The notes beneath the pieces are model-generated. The model saw only the letters and a list, made by a program, of their open reading frames with translations, searched no databases and had not been told where the DNA came from. DNA of 64,000 nucleotides from Rhizomys pruinosus (Eukaryota; Chordata; Mammalia; Rodentia; Spalacidae): assembly GCA_009823505.1 (NCBI GenBank), contig VZQC01011939.1, positions 1,366,640-1,430,639 on the forward strand. The letters are read 5' to 3'. The position numbers were made by a program, and so were the translations under genes. Below, one piece after another: positions 9,480 to 20,505 of the stretch (position 1 is its first letter; each line of letters starts with the position of its first letter).

Positions 9480-11383
9480 GAGTTCTACATACCAAAAGCA
9501 AAGTTAAATATTTGCTCTAGATATGTTTTTTTCCTCCTTGCATAATTGGCCCCCCCACCACCCACCATTTCAAAGAACCAACACATTTTCCACATTTCAC
9601 AGAGCAAGTCTTTAAGCACTTAGGTGTTTTTTTTAAGTTGTGTTTGGGGCCTATTTCGGGACACACACATAGAGTAAGTTGTACCTTTTTGAGGGAGCAG
9701 TGATAGCAAACTTCAGCACGAGACCTGACAGAATATTTGCTGAATGAACATCAAGTAGTAATCCCTCAGACAGGGAGGAAGGAAGCACCAGCCACCATTC
9801 CAAACAGCTTATTTATTTGACCTGAAATCCAGGGGGCGGGGGGCAATCTGGAGTGTGGTCCTCGAACATTCTAATTGTCCTTGGAAGTCACTGCAGAGCA
9901 ATAGGCTCATTTCATTTCCCCTAACACCATCAGTCAGCCCCTTGTCACAGAAATGAAAATGAAATGTGGTTCTCAGGAGCCCAGCTGCAAGACTCCCCCC
10001 ACCCCAGTGCCTGTCCCCACACCTCATTCCCAGAGCCAAGGCTGCAGACAGCCCGGGAGGCTGGGCAGAAGCCAGCCATGAACACTTCTGTCCCCATGGA
10101 AGGCTCAAGTGCCAACACCATTTTTATCTTCAAGAAAGGTTTCCCTGGGGACCCTGACTTTTGCTGGCCTGTCACCCCGGTGTGCGCCCTGGGCCTCTGC
10201 TCTGTCTGCTGCCCAGGAGCCTACAGTCTGGCATTTTAAGGCCAGCCTCCTGCCCATGCCCCAGTTTCTTTGTGTCCCTGAATCCATCAGTGCAGCCTTG
10301 TCCTCAACTCCAGCTACATCCTTCCAGTCTAAATTCCTCCATGAAAACGTCCAGGACAGGAACACCAACAAAAGCCTGAGCTTACCTTAGGTCCTGGGGT
10401 CCGATCTCACTCCCGGCCCCAATCTCACCCCTGGCCCCAATCTCACCCCTACTCTGTCCATAAGCCCAGTGTGAGCCTTCAAAGGTCCCTAAACCACTGT
10501 TGATCCAAGGCAGAAGCTCCTCCTCTGTTCTTGCTTCTGACCGGCCAGTGGCTGCACATGACAGGGACTGTCTGTTTCAGCCTAGGAAGAGGGAGCATAG
10601 CTCTTTGTCGGCCTCATCTCTGAAGTCCCTGGTTTGGGGCCAGCCGGCTGTGTGCTTGATGGTGTGGAAGGGGGGTAGATGAGCTTGCAGAAAGACGCCC
10701 TGCCTCCCTTCAGAGACTTGGTCCTTTTCTCTTGCTAACCCTGGAACAGCCATCCATCACAACACTCAAGCTGCACAGTAGGACTGCTCACCTAGAAGTA
10801 TGACACACAGAACTAGAAACCAGGACACAGTGCTGTGGAGGGACTCCAAACAGTCGCCTTTTCTACCCTGGGAAATAACGTTATCGATCTGTTGCATTCA
10901 CTGAGCTCAGCAGCACCTGAGAAGCCCTGGGCTGCAGGAGGCTCAGGCAATGGGGGCTGGACTTCTTCCTGACCCTTGGCTCACAGGGGAGAGGGAGGCC
11001 AATGCGGGGAGGGCTTATCTAAATACATGGACTCAGAACAGGTGAGGTCAGGTAAAACAGGTGTGCAGGGTAAAGGCATGTCCATATGCCCGGGTTGGGT
11101 TAGGTGTAATGGGTAAAGGAGATAGCCACAGTGCCAGGTGAACGGCAGACATGCCAGGTCAAAGCAGGCTGCTGCAACCAGCAAGGTCTTGTCCAGGAAC
11201 TGGACAAGCACAGTCTGAAGCCTCCTGGAGGAAGTGTGGAGCAGTGGGCGGCAGCTGCAGCCGCTGGTGGACAGAGGGCCTGCTGGGCCTCCAGCCTGCT
11301 GCAGGCTTTTCTACCTCCACAGGCTCTCATCACCCTGCCTTCCCAACAAGATTTCTCCCCAAGCTTAAGAATAGAGGAGTCAG
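9480..11383. other. Non-repetitive region, no gene recognised
   Basis: There are few SINEs in this stretch, which would fit an intron next to a CpG-island promoter. No second exon in phase with the 9424 candidate could be identified by eye. A short gggca/ccccaatctcacccc repetition lies at about 10400-10450. Confidence 0.4.
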
Positions 11384-11656
11384 GGCTGGAGGGATGGCCT
11401 AGTTGTTGGGGCGCGCCCCCCGACCCCGCTCTTGCAGAGGACCCGGGTTCGATCCCCCAGCCCCCACATGGCGGCCGGAGCCGAGGGAGAGAGTCTAGGA
11501 CTCCAATTCCAGGAGCAACTCCAGTTCCAGGGGAACTCCGGACCCTCTTCTGACCTCCGCGGCCATTGCACAAAATGGTTGCACACAGACCACATGAAGG
11601 ACAGTACATTTCGTTTACCATACAAAAATAAATAAAATTTAAAAAAAAAAAAACAA
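11384..11656 (+). mobile_element. B2 SINE, young subfamily, error-like differences
   Basis: It has the head gggctggagggatggcctag, the B box gggttcgatccccc and the 17-bp internal duplication (about 11500-11535). A string of extra C residues near 11412-11425 and other indels look like sequencing noise rather than mutation. Confidence 0.85.
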
Positions 11657-11689
11657 TACCTTTGGGACATTTTAAAAACATTTATAGTT

Positions 11690-11852
11690 AGCCGGGTGTG
11701 GTGATACACGCCTCTAATCCCAGCACTCAGGAGACCAGAGGCAGGCAGATCTCTGCGAGTTCAAGGCCAGTCTGGTCTACCATATGAATTCCAGGCCATC
11801 TGAGACTAAAAAAAGGGAGACCCCAACTCAAAAAAAAAAAAAAAAAAAAAAG
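11690..11852 (+). mobile_element. B1 SINE
   Basis: The order gccgggtgtggtgatacacgcc, cccagcactcaggag, gaggcaggcagatctctgcg, agtctggtctacc is clear. A 22-base A-tail follows at about 11830-11851. Confidence 0.9.
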
Positions 11853-11925
11853 ACCAAAAAGGAAAAAGGAACCAAGAAAGCGGGGAAAACCCACACACAC
11901 ACCACACACTGAAATGAGGGAATTC

Positions 11926-12128
11926 AGGACACTGGAGAGATGGTTCTGTTTTTTTGCCACTACCACAGTTAAGCTCACCGACTGCTCTTGCAGCGGGCCT
12001 AGGGTAGGAGTTTCCCCCATGGCCATAATGAGAGCATCCATATCACTCAGTTCCGGGGGAACTGAAGCCCTCTTCTGGACCTCCATGGCAGGCACTGCCA
12101 CCACACTAAAGTGCACTTACATGAATGG
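11926..12128 (+). mobile_element. Degraded B2 SINE
   Basis: Recognisable parts are actggagagatgg, a gactgctcttgcag segment and gccctcttctgg near 12069. The middle is disrupted by insertions. It keeps the B2 word that resembles a CTCF core. Confidence 0.6.
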
Positions 12129-12129
12129 A

Positions 12130-12262
12130 GGAGTCAGCCAGGCAGGCTGGTACAGCTTCCCACTTGAGAAGCAAGCAGATCATTTCAAGACCAACTTGGG
12201 ATGCATAGCGAGATTAAGCCCAGGCTGAGCTTGTGGTGAAACCCTACCTTAAACAAACAGAG
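12130..12262 (+). mobile_element. Very old B1-like element
   Basis: Weak 7SL-type similarity is seen in agcagatcatttcaagaccaac and gtgaaaccctaccttaaacaaa. The assignment is tentative. Confidence 0.3.
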
Positions 12263-13000
12263 GGAGAGTGGATGCCCCAGGACAGCTCTAGTGTGGAGCC
12301 AGGGGGAGGTGGGAGGTGCCCAGTCTCCACCAGCCCCTACCAGCCTCGGACAGCAGTAGAGCAGCCTGCAGAGGGGCAACCTGTGACTGGCATTTTCCTT
12401 GTTGATAGCAGAGACCCCAGCAAGACCCTTTTACTGGGGACCTGGTGGTCTGTGCTCCCTGCTCCCTCTTTCCTATTGGAGTCACTCTCAGACACAGCAG
12501 CCTGCACTCATATCCTGCCTTCAGGCAAAGCTTTGGGAGGAAACCTGAAATAAAATCTAAAATGATCAGGTTTCTTTCTAAGCCATGGATCCAGACACCC
12601 CAGTCACCTAGTAGGGGATGTAGGGGGGGATTTGTGTGTGAACCAGAAGAAGGGCAGAACGGGAAGAAAGAAGGGGCCCTCAAGGAGACATTTGGAGGGG
12701 GAGATGGGGGGGGAGGTTAAAAAATCAACACGAGCATGGCGGAAGTGAACACTATATTAGAAATTGCCACAGCAAAAGCCAAATAAAAAGGCCAAACCTT
12801 TATGTAAATGATCGATAGACTGAACACCACAGGGCTTTACAGATAGATGAAAACCACCCACCCAGATGCCGGTTTACATCATCAGTAAGGCTTCTTTAAA
12901 GTGTTTCAGTTATTTAAAAAGTGCTTCAGTATTAGTCACACAAGTAAGAACGAAATATGTTTTGATCCAACCACAAAAGAAAAATTAAAAAGATGCCTCA
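12263..13000. other. No gene or clear repeat recognised
   Basis: The stretch contains a G-rich segment around 12690-12716 and A+T-rich sequence after 12720. I see no exon structure. Confidence 0.4.
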
Positions 13001-13172
13001 TTGCCAGGCATTGTGCACCACACCTTTAATCCCATCACTTGGGAGGCAGAAGAAGTGGGAGATCTCTGTGATTCAAGGCCAACCTGGTCATTACCTCGTG
13101 AGTTCAGGAAGGCTGGCGGCTACAGGGGAGACCCTTGTCTCAAAAAGACTAAACAAAAATAAACAAACAAGA
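13001..13172 (+). mobile_element. B1 SINE
   Basis: gccaggcattgtgcaccac, cttgggaggcagaag, tcaaggccaacctgg and an aaacaaa-type tail are in order. Confidence 0.8.
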
Positions 13173-13224
13173 AAACAAAAGATGAATCACCTTAAGCTAG
13201 GTGTTGTGGCACACACGGCTTTTT

Positions 13225-13450
13225 ATCTGTTGTTTAGTTTTTTGTTTGTTTGGGATGTGTGGTGTGTGTGTGTTGTGTGCTGTGTGTCTTTTTTGAGGAC
13301 TCCTGTTAGCCCCAGCTGTCCTGGGAACTCACGTAGTATGTTAGACCAGTCTCATTGTTTAGACCAGCTGGCCTTGAATCAGAGATCCACCTGCCCCTGC
13401 CTCCCAGTGCTGGGATTTACAGGTGCCTGCCTCCACACCCTGCTTCTGGT
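13225..13450 (-). mobile_element. B1 SINE, antisense, with GT-rich tail
   Basis: The reverse complement of B1 is visible from ctgttagccccagctgtcc to gctgggatttacaggtgcctg. The T/GT-rich stretch at 13225-13290 corresponds to an altered A-tail. Confidence 0.75.
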
Positions 13451-13669
13451 TTTCACCCACTTGGAGACAGCAGAGGCCAGCAGATTCCTGAAGATGGAGG
13501 CCGGCTGGTCTACGTTAATGAGCTTCTAGGCTACCAGTGGGGCTCAAAAAAAAAATAATTTACGGGATATTTTAAATATATTCATTTTTACCACAGCACC
13601 GAAGCACACCTTGTGTTTATATATGAAAAGCTACATCACAGTCCTAGGATAATGCGAACTATGAGCAAA

Positions 13670-13890
13670 GGTCCAGCAAGATGGCTCCGTATGTACGGGT
13701 GCTTTCCTCCAGACTGAAGACCTGAGTTCTAGTCCCCAGAGCCAACATAGTTCTTCACTTTTTTTTTGTCCCCCCAACTTCCACACCAAACATAAGTGCG
13801 TTGCATGTATGCACGCACGCATGCACACCCACCCATACACACAACCACACCCACACACCCACACACACACCACACCACCACTGAATAAAT
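13670..13890 (+). mobile_element. B3-type SINE (copy 2)
   Basis: It corresponds to the B3 at 146-350. Its CA tract is interrupted by extra C residues (accac, acacccac). Confidence 0.7.
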
Positions 13891-14458
13891 TAACGTAATA
13901 TACCATCCAATGCAACCAAAGAAGAAAAAATTAAGAAACATTAATCACTGGAAATTAATACCACGGGGGGGGAGCGCCAGGGGAAGAGCGAGAGCACAGA
14001 GGCGCGGGGAGAGCATCGGAGCGGCGAGAACAATGAAGCACAGCGCACAATTCTTAAAAGTCTAGGAGGGAAATATCTGTAACTGGGAGTGAGCATCCGG
14101 AAGGTTGAAGGGCGTCCAACCCGGCTTGCTACTAATGAACAGTCATGTGATCTGGACAAAACCAAAGAAAAGAATATGTTCTTGAGATCAGTAGGGACAA
14201 AAGGGAGATGCAGAGGCAGGTGTGAGGAGGGCCTCACCCTGCAGGGGGCAGAAATCTAGAGTGCGAGGAAAAGTTTGGAAAAAGTTTAATGATAGACGCC
14301 AAGTAACAAAAGTAGTATACGGACTTGTGGGGATGCTAAGCACAAGGCAGGGAGGAGACCATCCTCACAGGACCTTTCAGGTCCAACCCGCAGCTTGTAT
14401 CACAGCCAGCAGAGGAACGGAAAGGAAGGAAGGAACAGAATGGAGGGAGGGTTTGGGT

Positions 14459-14878
14459 GTTCTAGTTTCTCTTCCATGCTGTGACAAAACACTCGAGCGA
14501 CACCAACTGGGGAGGACAGGCCTGTTTATTTTTTCAGCTTAACATCTCCCCTGTCACAGTTATCCTCGGGCAAATCCCAAGCAGGAAAACTAGGGGCCGG
14601 AACCTGGAGGCAGGAGTGAATCCCCAGGCCAGACGAAATGCTGCTACTGGCTTGCTCCCCCAGGCCATGGCCCAGCCTGCCCTCTTATACGGTACACAAA
14701 CAACCTGCCCAGGGTTGGCACCACCCGTAGTGGGCTGGGCCTCCCACACTGCCCAACAAACAAGACAATACTCCACAAACCGACGTTGGCCACCAGGCCA
14801 GCTCCCACACATGGAGCCAATTCCAATTGAGGTTCCCTACCCAGGTGTGTCAAGTTGACACTAAAGCTGTGCAGCACA
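14459..14878 (+). mobile_element. URR1-type hAT-like transposon (copy 2)
   Basis: It is the counterpart of 784-1187 with the same ends (tctagtttctcttcc and cagcaca) and about twenty small indels. Confidence 0.6.
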
Positions 14879-15164
14879 GCGGGAAGGGCCTAGAATGTAA
14901 CCCAGAGCCCGTCTCCTGCAGCGACGTGCCAGCCACAGGGGACTTCCTTCACGTGTTGACATTGCAGAGTTCACTCCCACCCAGCCTCTGTCTCCCCTAC
15001 CTCCTGCATCCAGCACGAGAGTGGTAGTCAGGCCATGGACCTTGGAGTCTCCACTCTCCAGCCCCCACACTGTGACTCTCTTCCCTGCAATCTGCAACAT
15101 CTCCAGAGAAGCTAGTTCTTGGTACTGTGCATTCTTAACAAAGGACAGGGAATCAGGAGCCAAG

Positions 15165-15300
15165 GAGAGAAGAGGAGAAGAGGGAGGGAAGAAAGAAAAA
15201 AAAAAAAAAAAAAAAAAAAAAGAAGAAGGAAGAGAAAGAGAGAAGGACGGGAGGGAGGGCAGGAGGAGGAAGAGCGACAGAGGGGAAGAGGGAGAAGGAA
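15165..15300 (+). repeat. Purine-rich tract with long A run (copy 2)
   Basis: It is the counterpart of 1440-1590. About 26 consecutive A residues near 15197-15222 replace mixed A/G sequence of copy 1. Confidence 0.85.
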
Positions 15301-15410
15301 GCCTGGGAGGGAACTATCAAAAACACTTTTGTAAATATAAAAAAGAGAAGAGTTACTCAATAGACAGTGTTGTGCTACAGGCTCATTAATTTTTTAGAAA
15401 ATAAAACTGG

Positions 15411-15662
15411 GGGCTGCAGAGAGAGGGCCTAGCGGTTAAGATCGCTGACCCTCTTGCAGAGGACCCGGGTTCGATCCCCAGCACCCACATGGCAGCAGGA
15501 GAGCGTCTTGAAACTCCAATTCCAGGAGAACTCCAAGTTCCAGAGGAATCCGCTACCCTCTTCTGCCTCGCGGCCGTTGCACCCACGGGTGCACCGGACC
15601 TTGCATGCAGGAACTACATTCATACAATACGGAAATAAATTAAAATTTAATGTAAAAAAAAA
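15411..15662 (+). mobile_element. B2 SINE, young subfamily (copy 2)
   Basis: It is the counterpart of 1686-1931, with the same 17-bp internal duplication and the B box gggttcgatcccc. Several one-base losses are present. Confidence 0.85.
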
Positions 15663-16867
15663 GAAACTAAACTGAATCCTAAGCATCCTCATAGCAAAAT
15701 AAATTACAGATGGATTAACACTTTAACCACTAAGCTGAAATGATAAAGCATTTGAGGAGAGCTGCAGATGGTTATTCCCTTGGGCAGGTGGAAGAAGCTC
15801 TTCCTAAGCCAGCCTGGCCCCAAGGAGGCGGAGTCTGAGTACAGGTGCATCAGGACCCCTGGGTGACAGCAACCTAGGCAGGGAGACAAGAAGACAAAGG
15901 TGTGAGAAAAACTAAAATAAATCAGTAATTTGGACTTCATCACTATAAAAGTCACATTGTAAAGAGAACAAAAAAACAAGCCACAGGCTGGCTAAGAAAA
16001 ATCTTTTCTACTTTTAAAGGTGTGCACCACCATGGCCGGCTGCTTCCTCCTTTTTATTTCAGTCCAGGACCACAGACTGACACTGACTCTCAGAACAGCT
16101 GTGTAAAAGCAAGTCCTGGCAGAGCCTGGAGCTTCTAGATTATTCCCTGATTATTGCTGGCGGAAGCGTGAAGCGCACAGCCTCTTTGGAGCAACGTGCT
16201 CTTCCTCACTGAGTTACGCATATACTTGGCATATGCAGCTCAGATTTTTGCCCGAGAAATGAAAGGCTTATGACTATTTCTATCAGCTTTAGGCGTGATG
16301 GTCAAAACCTGTAAACAACCCCAAAACGGATGAATGTCACACGGAAGTGAACTTCACAGATAAATTTTGGTACAAATATACAACTCAGCACACAACTGAG
16401 TATTATGCAGCTGGTAAAAATGGGAATCCATTTACATGTGTGAACATACACACGCAAAAAGATTACTCAGGCCCATGGAGTAGCCACGGGCACAGGTGTG
16501 ACCCAGAAGGCCAGATGTCATCAGATTCTGTGTGTGAGAAGAGACAGACTGGGCTGTGCATATATGCCTAAGAATTGCTCACAGGCGGGGACCACCAGTA
16601 CAGATTCCTTCACAGGGAACGTTGACTACGTGCGTTCAGAAGGGCTTTTCCTGCCCTCCCTTGATGGCCATCTGTGGTCTTGACTCCACACGTGGCCCTG
16701 GGCACCCAGGCCTTGACCTTGTACCTCTCCTGTTCCTAAGCACCAAGAGGTCTTCCCTTATTCTACTACTCCTTCCACAAAGAATAAGCCAGCCCAGGGA
16801 GCCTAACCTGTGCCCTATAGAAACGGTAAAGCACTTAAGTGAAAGTCTAGAGATAAAACCACAGAAG

Positions 16868-17017
16868 CAGCAGGGCGTGGTGTTTGCACACACTTTTAAT
16901 CTAGAACTTGGGAGGCAGAGGCAGATGGAACCTTTGTGTAGTTCACAAGTCCAGGCCTGGTCTACAGAGTGCAGTTCCAGGACACTGGAGCTACCGGGAG
17001 ACCCTGTCGGGAAAAGA

Positions 17018-17057
<40 letters not shown>
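16868..17057 (+). mobile_element. B1 SINE with ~40-base A-tail (copy 2)
   Basis: It is the counterpart of 3110-3258. Here the A-tail is about 37-40 bases and runs into ccccacagaag, which is the continuation missing from copy 1 beyond the N. A short gata repeat follows at 17078-17092. Confidence 0.88.
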
Positions 17058-17059
<2 letters not shown>

Positions 17060-18001
17060 CCACAGAAGTTAAAGATGATAGATAGATAGAAAGTAGATGC
17101 CTTCCTAATCCTCAGACCCTGTGGATACACTAAGGAAAAATAACAGCAGTAGTGGAGAAGAAAAAAAAAAAAAAAAGAACAAAACCAAGAATTGCCCAGC
17201 CCTCCCAAGAGCGCCTGGAACGTGTTCTGACCTAAAGCCTCCACTCCTGCCTGCTCACTGGGATTCTAAAATCCTAATCAAAGAGAATCCAACACAGCAT
17301 CCACCTGCTGTTCCCCCCAGGGCTTCCGGGGTGTGGGAGGGGAGGCTGTGCCCACCCAGTGCCCTGCTCCTGTCCCCCCCTCTCCCCCCCCAAGGCCTGC
17401 GACTGGACCCCCTTGCCCCACTGGTCTCTCTAGCTCTGCTGCTGGGCCTCGCGGCTGAGTTGCCCCGTCTCAGTCCTCAGAGGCCTTGGTCTCCCTGGAA
17501 CTAGTTGGCAGTTTGAATCCTTTCTTGGGATTCAAACTCTTCCTCCAGGTAACATGGAGGTCCCTGCCTCTTCCACTGTCCCTGGGCTCAGGAGCCCCTC
17601 CAGTAGGCAGTTTCCCAGCTCTGCATGCCCTCCCGCCCCCACCCCACCCCACCCCACCACATGGAACCTGCAGTCGGGCTCCATGCCCAGGGCTGTAAGC
17701 CCCTCTGATCCCCTGACTTAGTGTTTGCTGCACCCAGCTGCCCCTCATGTTTGCCAAGCAGAGTCGGTAAATATGGGAACACATGGATCCAGGTGTCCAA
17801 GATGATGTAATGGGAGAAACCTGTGTGAGCTGCTTCTGAGGACCACAGGGAACACAGGGGACCCTGGACAAGTCACCTACACCCGGTTGATGGGGGGCAG
17901 TGTAAACTGGGTGCACATTTCACCCACAAAGAAGACAGCACTGAACCCCATGGTCCTTCCTGTCAGGGATTCAAACACTCACAGATCAAAGTATTCCTGA
18001 G
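17058..18001. other. Non-repetitive region, no gene recognised
   Basis: C-rich segments occur at 17310-17395 and 17625-17660. No exon or known repeat can be supported. Confidence 0.4.
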
Positions 18002-18222
18002 AAGCCCTGGGGCGATGGTTCACCTGATGAGGTACTTGTCTTGCACTTGGGAGGAACTGGGTTTAATCCTCAGAACTCTGTAAAAACAAAGAAATATACC
18101 AAAACAGGTGTAGTGGTTGACCTCTGACCTCCACTGGCATACACACATGTGAATGCATACCCCCCACACGCATGTGAACATATGCATGCATACACACATA
18201 AAAATTTAATGTTAAAAATATT
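18002..18222 (+). mobile_element. B3/B4-type SINE
   Basis: The head gggcgatggttcacctgatgagg and the tail with cctctgacctccactggcatac and CA-rich words fit a tRNA-derived rodent SINE. Confidence 0.55.
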
Positions 18223-18223
18223 G

Positions 18224-18383
18224 TGGCCGGCGTGGTGGCATACGCCTTTAATCCTAGCACTTGGGAGGCAGAGGCAGGCGGATCTTTGCGAGTTCGAGGC
18301 CAGCCTGGTCTACAGAGTGAGTTCCAGGACAGCTGGGGCTACAGGGAGACCCTGTCTCAAAAAGACCAAAAAAAAAAAAATAT
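18224..18383 (+). mobile_element. B1 SINE, young
   Basis: It is full length with several intact CpGs (ccggcgtgg, tacgcc, ggcggatc, ttgcgagttcg) and a 13-base A-tail. Confidence 0.93.
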
Positions 18384-18385
18384 TG

Positions 18386-18580
18386 TGGCTGGGGCTAGAG
18401 AGATGGTTACTCTTGCAGAGAACCCGAGTTCAGTACCCAGCACCTACATGGCTGCTAATAACCATCCTGAGGAATCTGATGCCCTCTTCTGGCCCCCAAA
18501 GGCATTGCATGACATGAGTACACTTATACACATGCAGGTAATACACTCATACATAAAATAAAAATAAATAAAATTACAAA
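18386..18580 (+). mobile_element. B2 SINE, older subfamily without internal duplication
   Basis: The head is ggggctagagagatgg and the tail aaaataaataaaatt. It lacks the 17-bp duplication and keeps gccctcttctgg at 18481-18492, the CTCF-like word of standard B2 elements. Confidence 0.85.
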
Positions 18581-19499
18581 AATACTTTTGGGGAATGCAT
18601 ACTAACCTTTCTCTTTACTGTTACCCCTGAGCAATCTGGTTGAACACTCATGTGCACCACAGCCAGATGAGGATTCCAAGTCAGCTAGAGACGAGGGAAG
18701 AGGCACAGGTACATTTATGCAAATGCCCTGAAGCTTTATACTAGGAACGTGAGCATCTCAGATTGGGGTATCCTGGGGGCTCCCACAGTCACCATCCCTC
18801 CTGCATTAAGGGACCTTTCTGTGTTTTCCTGAGACCATAGAGTAGGGATGGATGGGGTGACATTCTCCAACAGCGTACACCGGGTCACGTGCTGTGTGAC
18901 ATCTCTAACAGGGCGGGAGGCCATTGAATGGATTTTATTAGAAGAAATAGCATCTATTCATTACTTCCCTGAAGCCGATGTGAGATTTTTAGCATATTGA
19001 TCCATAAAGCTGCGGATGGGGTCTGTCTGGGCAGGATGTGGCGGGACTGGCAGGTTGCCCACTTTGCAAAAGCCTGCTTCCTTTGCCCTCCTCTGGATTA
19101 GAGCTAAAAGATTCATCCTGGATAGAATGTGTGTTATAAAAGTCTTTAAAAGGAAAATCATTTTTCTCAGATGAAGTGGAAGTTTCCACCAGCAGCCTGG
19201 GCACAGGTGGGGTATCCCTGCAGTCTGCTGGTCAGCACTGGGAAGGGTTCCCAGCCCAGAGCTCAGCCAGGCAGCAAGCTGGTCCTGTTAGAAGCCACTT
19301 GGCTTCTGTTCCCTTAGGGAGTAGAGGCACTAGTAGAGTTTCCCCAGATGCGCCATAGTGCTCTAAGAAAGTAAGGCAGGACTCTTCCTCCCTCATCCCA
19401 GCTAGACAGGCTGAATTTGGGGACCAGGACTTGAAACTAGTAGGAAGCAGAGTCAATATGGGGCCCCAGAATCCCAGGACTTCAAAGACCTGCCTCCCC
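18581..19499. other. Non-repetitive region, no gene recognised
   Basis: No SINE, exon or tandem repeat stands out. Confidence 0.4.
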
Positions 19500-19865
19500 C
19501 TCCCCACACTCCTCCCTCTGGTTGCTTCCTCTTCCCTCCCTCCCTCCCTTCCTCTTTCCCTCCCTCCCTCCCTTCCTCTTTCCCTCCCTCCCTCTCTCCC
19601 TCCCTCCCTCCCTCCCTCCCTCCCTCCCTTCCTTCCTTCCTTCCTTCCTTCCTTCCTTCCTTCCTTCCTGAGCCTGAGCATTCCTCCACGCTGAATCAAT
19701 GCCAGCCCCGGCTCCCTCCCTCCCTCCCTCCCTCCCTTCCTTCCTTACTCCTTCCTTCCTTCCTTCCGAGCCTGAGCATTCCTCCACGTTGAATCAATGC
19801 CAGTCCAGGCTCCCCTGCCTCCTTCCCTCCCTCCCTCCCTCCCTCCCTCCCTTCCTTCCTTCCTC
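19500..19865 (+). repeat. (CCCT)n/(CCTT)n tract with a 98-bp higher-order unit
   Basis: Pyrimidine tetranucleotide runs are broken twice by the same ~36-base segment that begins gagcctgagcattcctcc, at 19670 and 19768. Segment plus tract therefore forms a 98-bp repeat. The low-complexity frames here are artefacts. Confidence 0.93.
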
Positions 19866-20010
19866 CCTTTTTGTCGTGTTGTTTTGTGTTTGTTTTTGAC
19901 ACAGGGTCTCATGCCTTAACGTCATTGCGTGGCCAAGGATGAGGTTGAGCTCCTGGTCCTCCTGCCCGCACACTCCCCCCAAGCTGAGATAACAGATGCA
20001 CTGTGTTGAC
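19866..20010 (-). mobile_element. Old B1-like SINE, antisense
   Basis: A T-rich leader, gacacagggtctcatgcc and gctgagataacagatgcac resemble a diverged reverse B1. Confidence 0.45.
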
Positions 20011-20327
20011 ACCGCACTTGGCTCAGCAGGTTCTTTCTTAGGCTGGCCTCCTGCTGGGCCTCTTTGGGGGGGGGTCTTTCTCCCCAAGGGCTACCCTGAA
20101 GCTGCTCTAGTGGATAAAGCATGGCCAGTTGAGGCACAGGACTGGGGGTGTCTGGGAGGAGCAGGAGTACCCCACACTGTGTGGGGAACCCCTGTTGCTC
20201 AGCAAGCCGTAACAGCTGAGTGTGCTCCAGGCTTGAGCCACTTGCAAACTGTCCCCCACAGGTCCTATCCTGAGCTAGGTGGCCCGGTTCCCCTGGAGCT
20301 GTTACAGGGTCTTTTGTTCTTGTCTTC

Positions 20328-20505
20328 CTTTTTAAAAAAATATTTATTATTTTTATTTTATTTTATGCGTATGGGCATAAGTGCACCCATGTCATGCAAT
20401 GCCCATGGAGGTCGGAAGAAAGTGTTGGCTCCCCTGGAACTGGAGTTACAGATGGGAACTTGGGTCTTCTGTAAGAGCAGCCAGTGCTTTTAACCACTGA
20501 GTCCC
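20328..20505 (-). mobile_element. B2 SINE, antisense
   Basis: The A-tail is seen as T/A-rich DNA, followed by gtgcacccatgtcatgcaatgc, a single cctggaactggagttac segment and ttaaccactgagtccc. Confidence 0.85.

Larger units (their letters stand above)
13527..17016 (+). repeat. Large duplicated block, copy 2
   Basis: This is the second copy of 1-3258. It is longer mainly through many small insertions, one ~80-bp insertion (13971-14055) and a longer A-tail. A nearly perfect core (about 15680-16590) is flanked by error-rich stretches, a pattern more like mixed-quality assembly than like uniform evolutionary decay. Confidence 0.93.
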
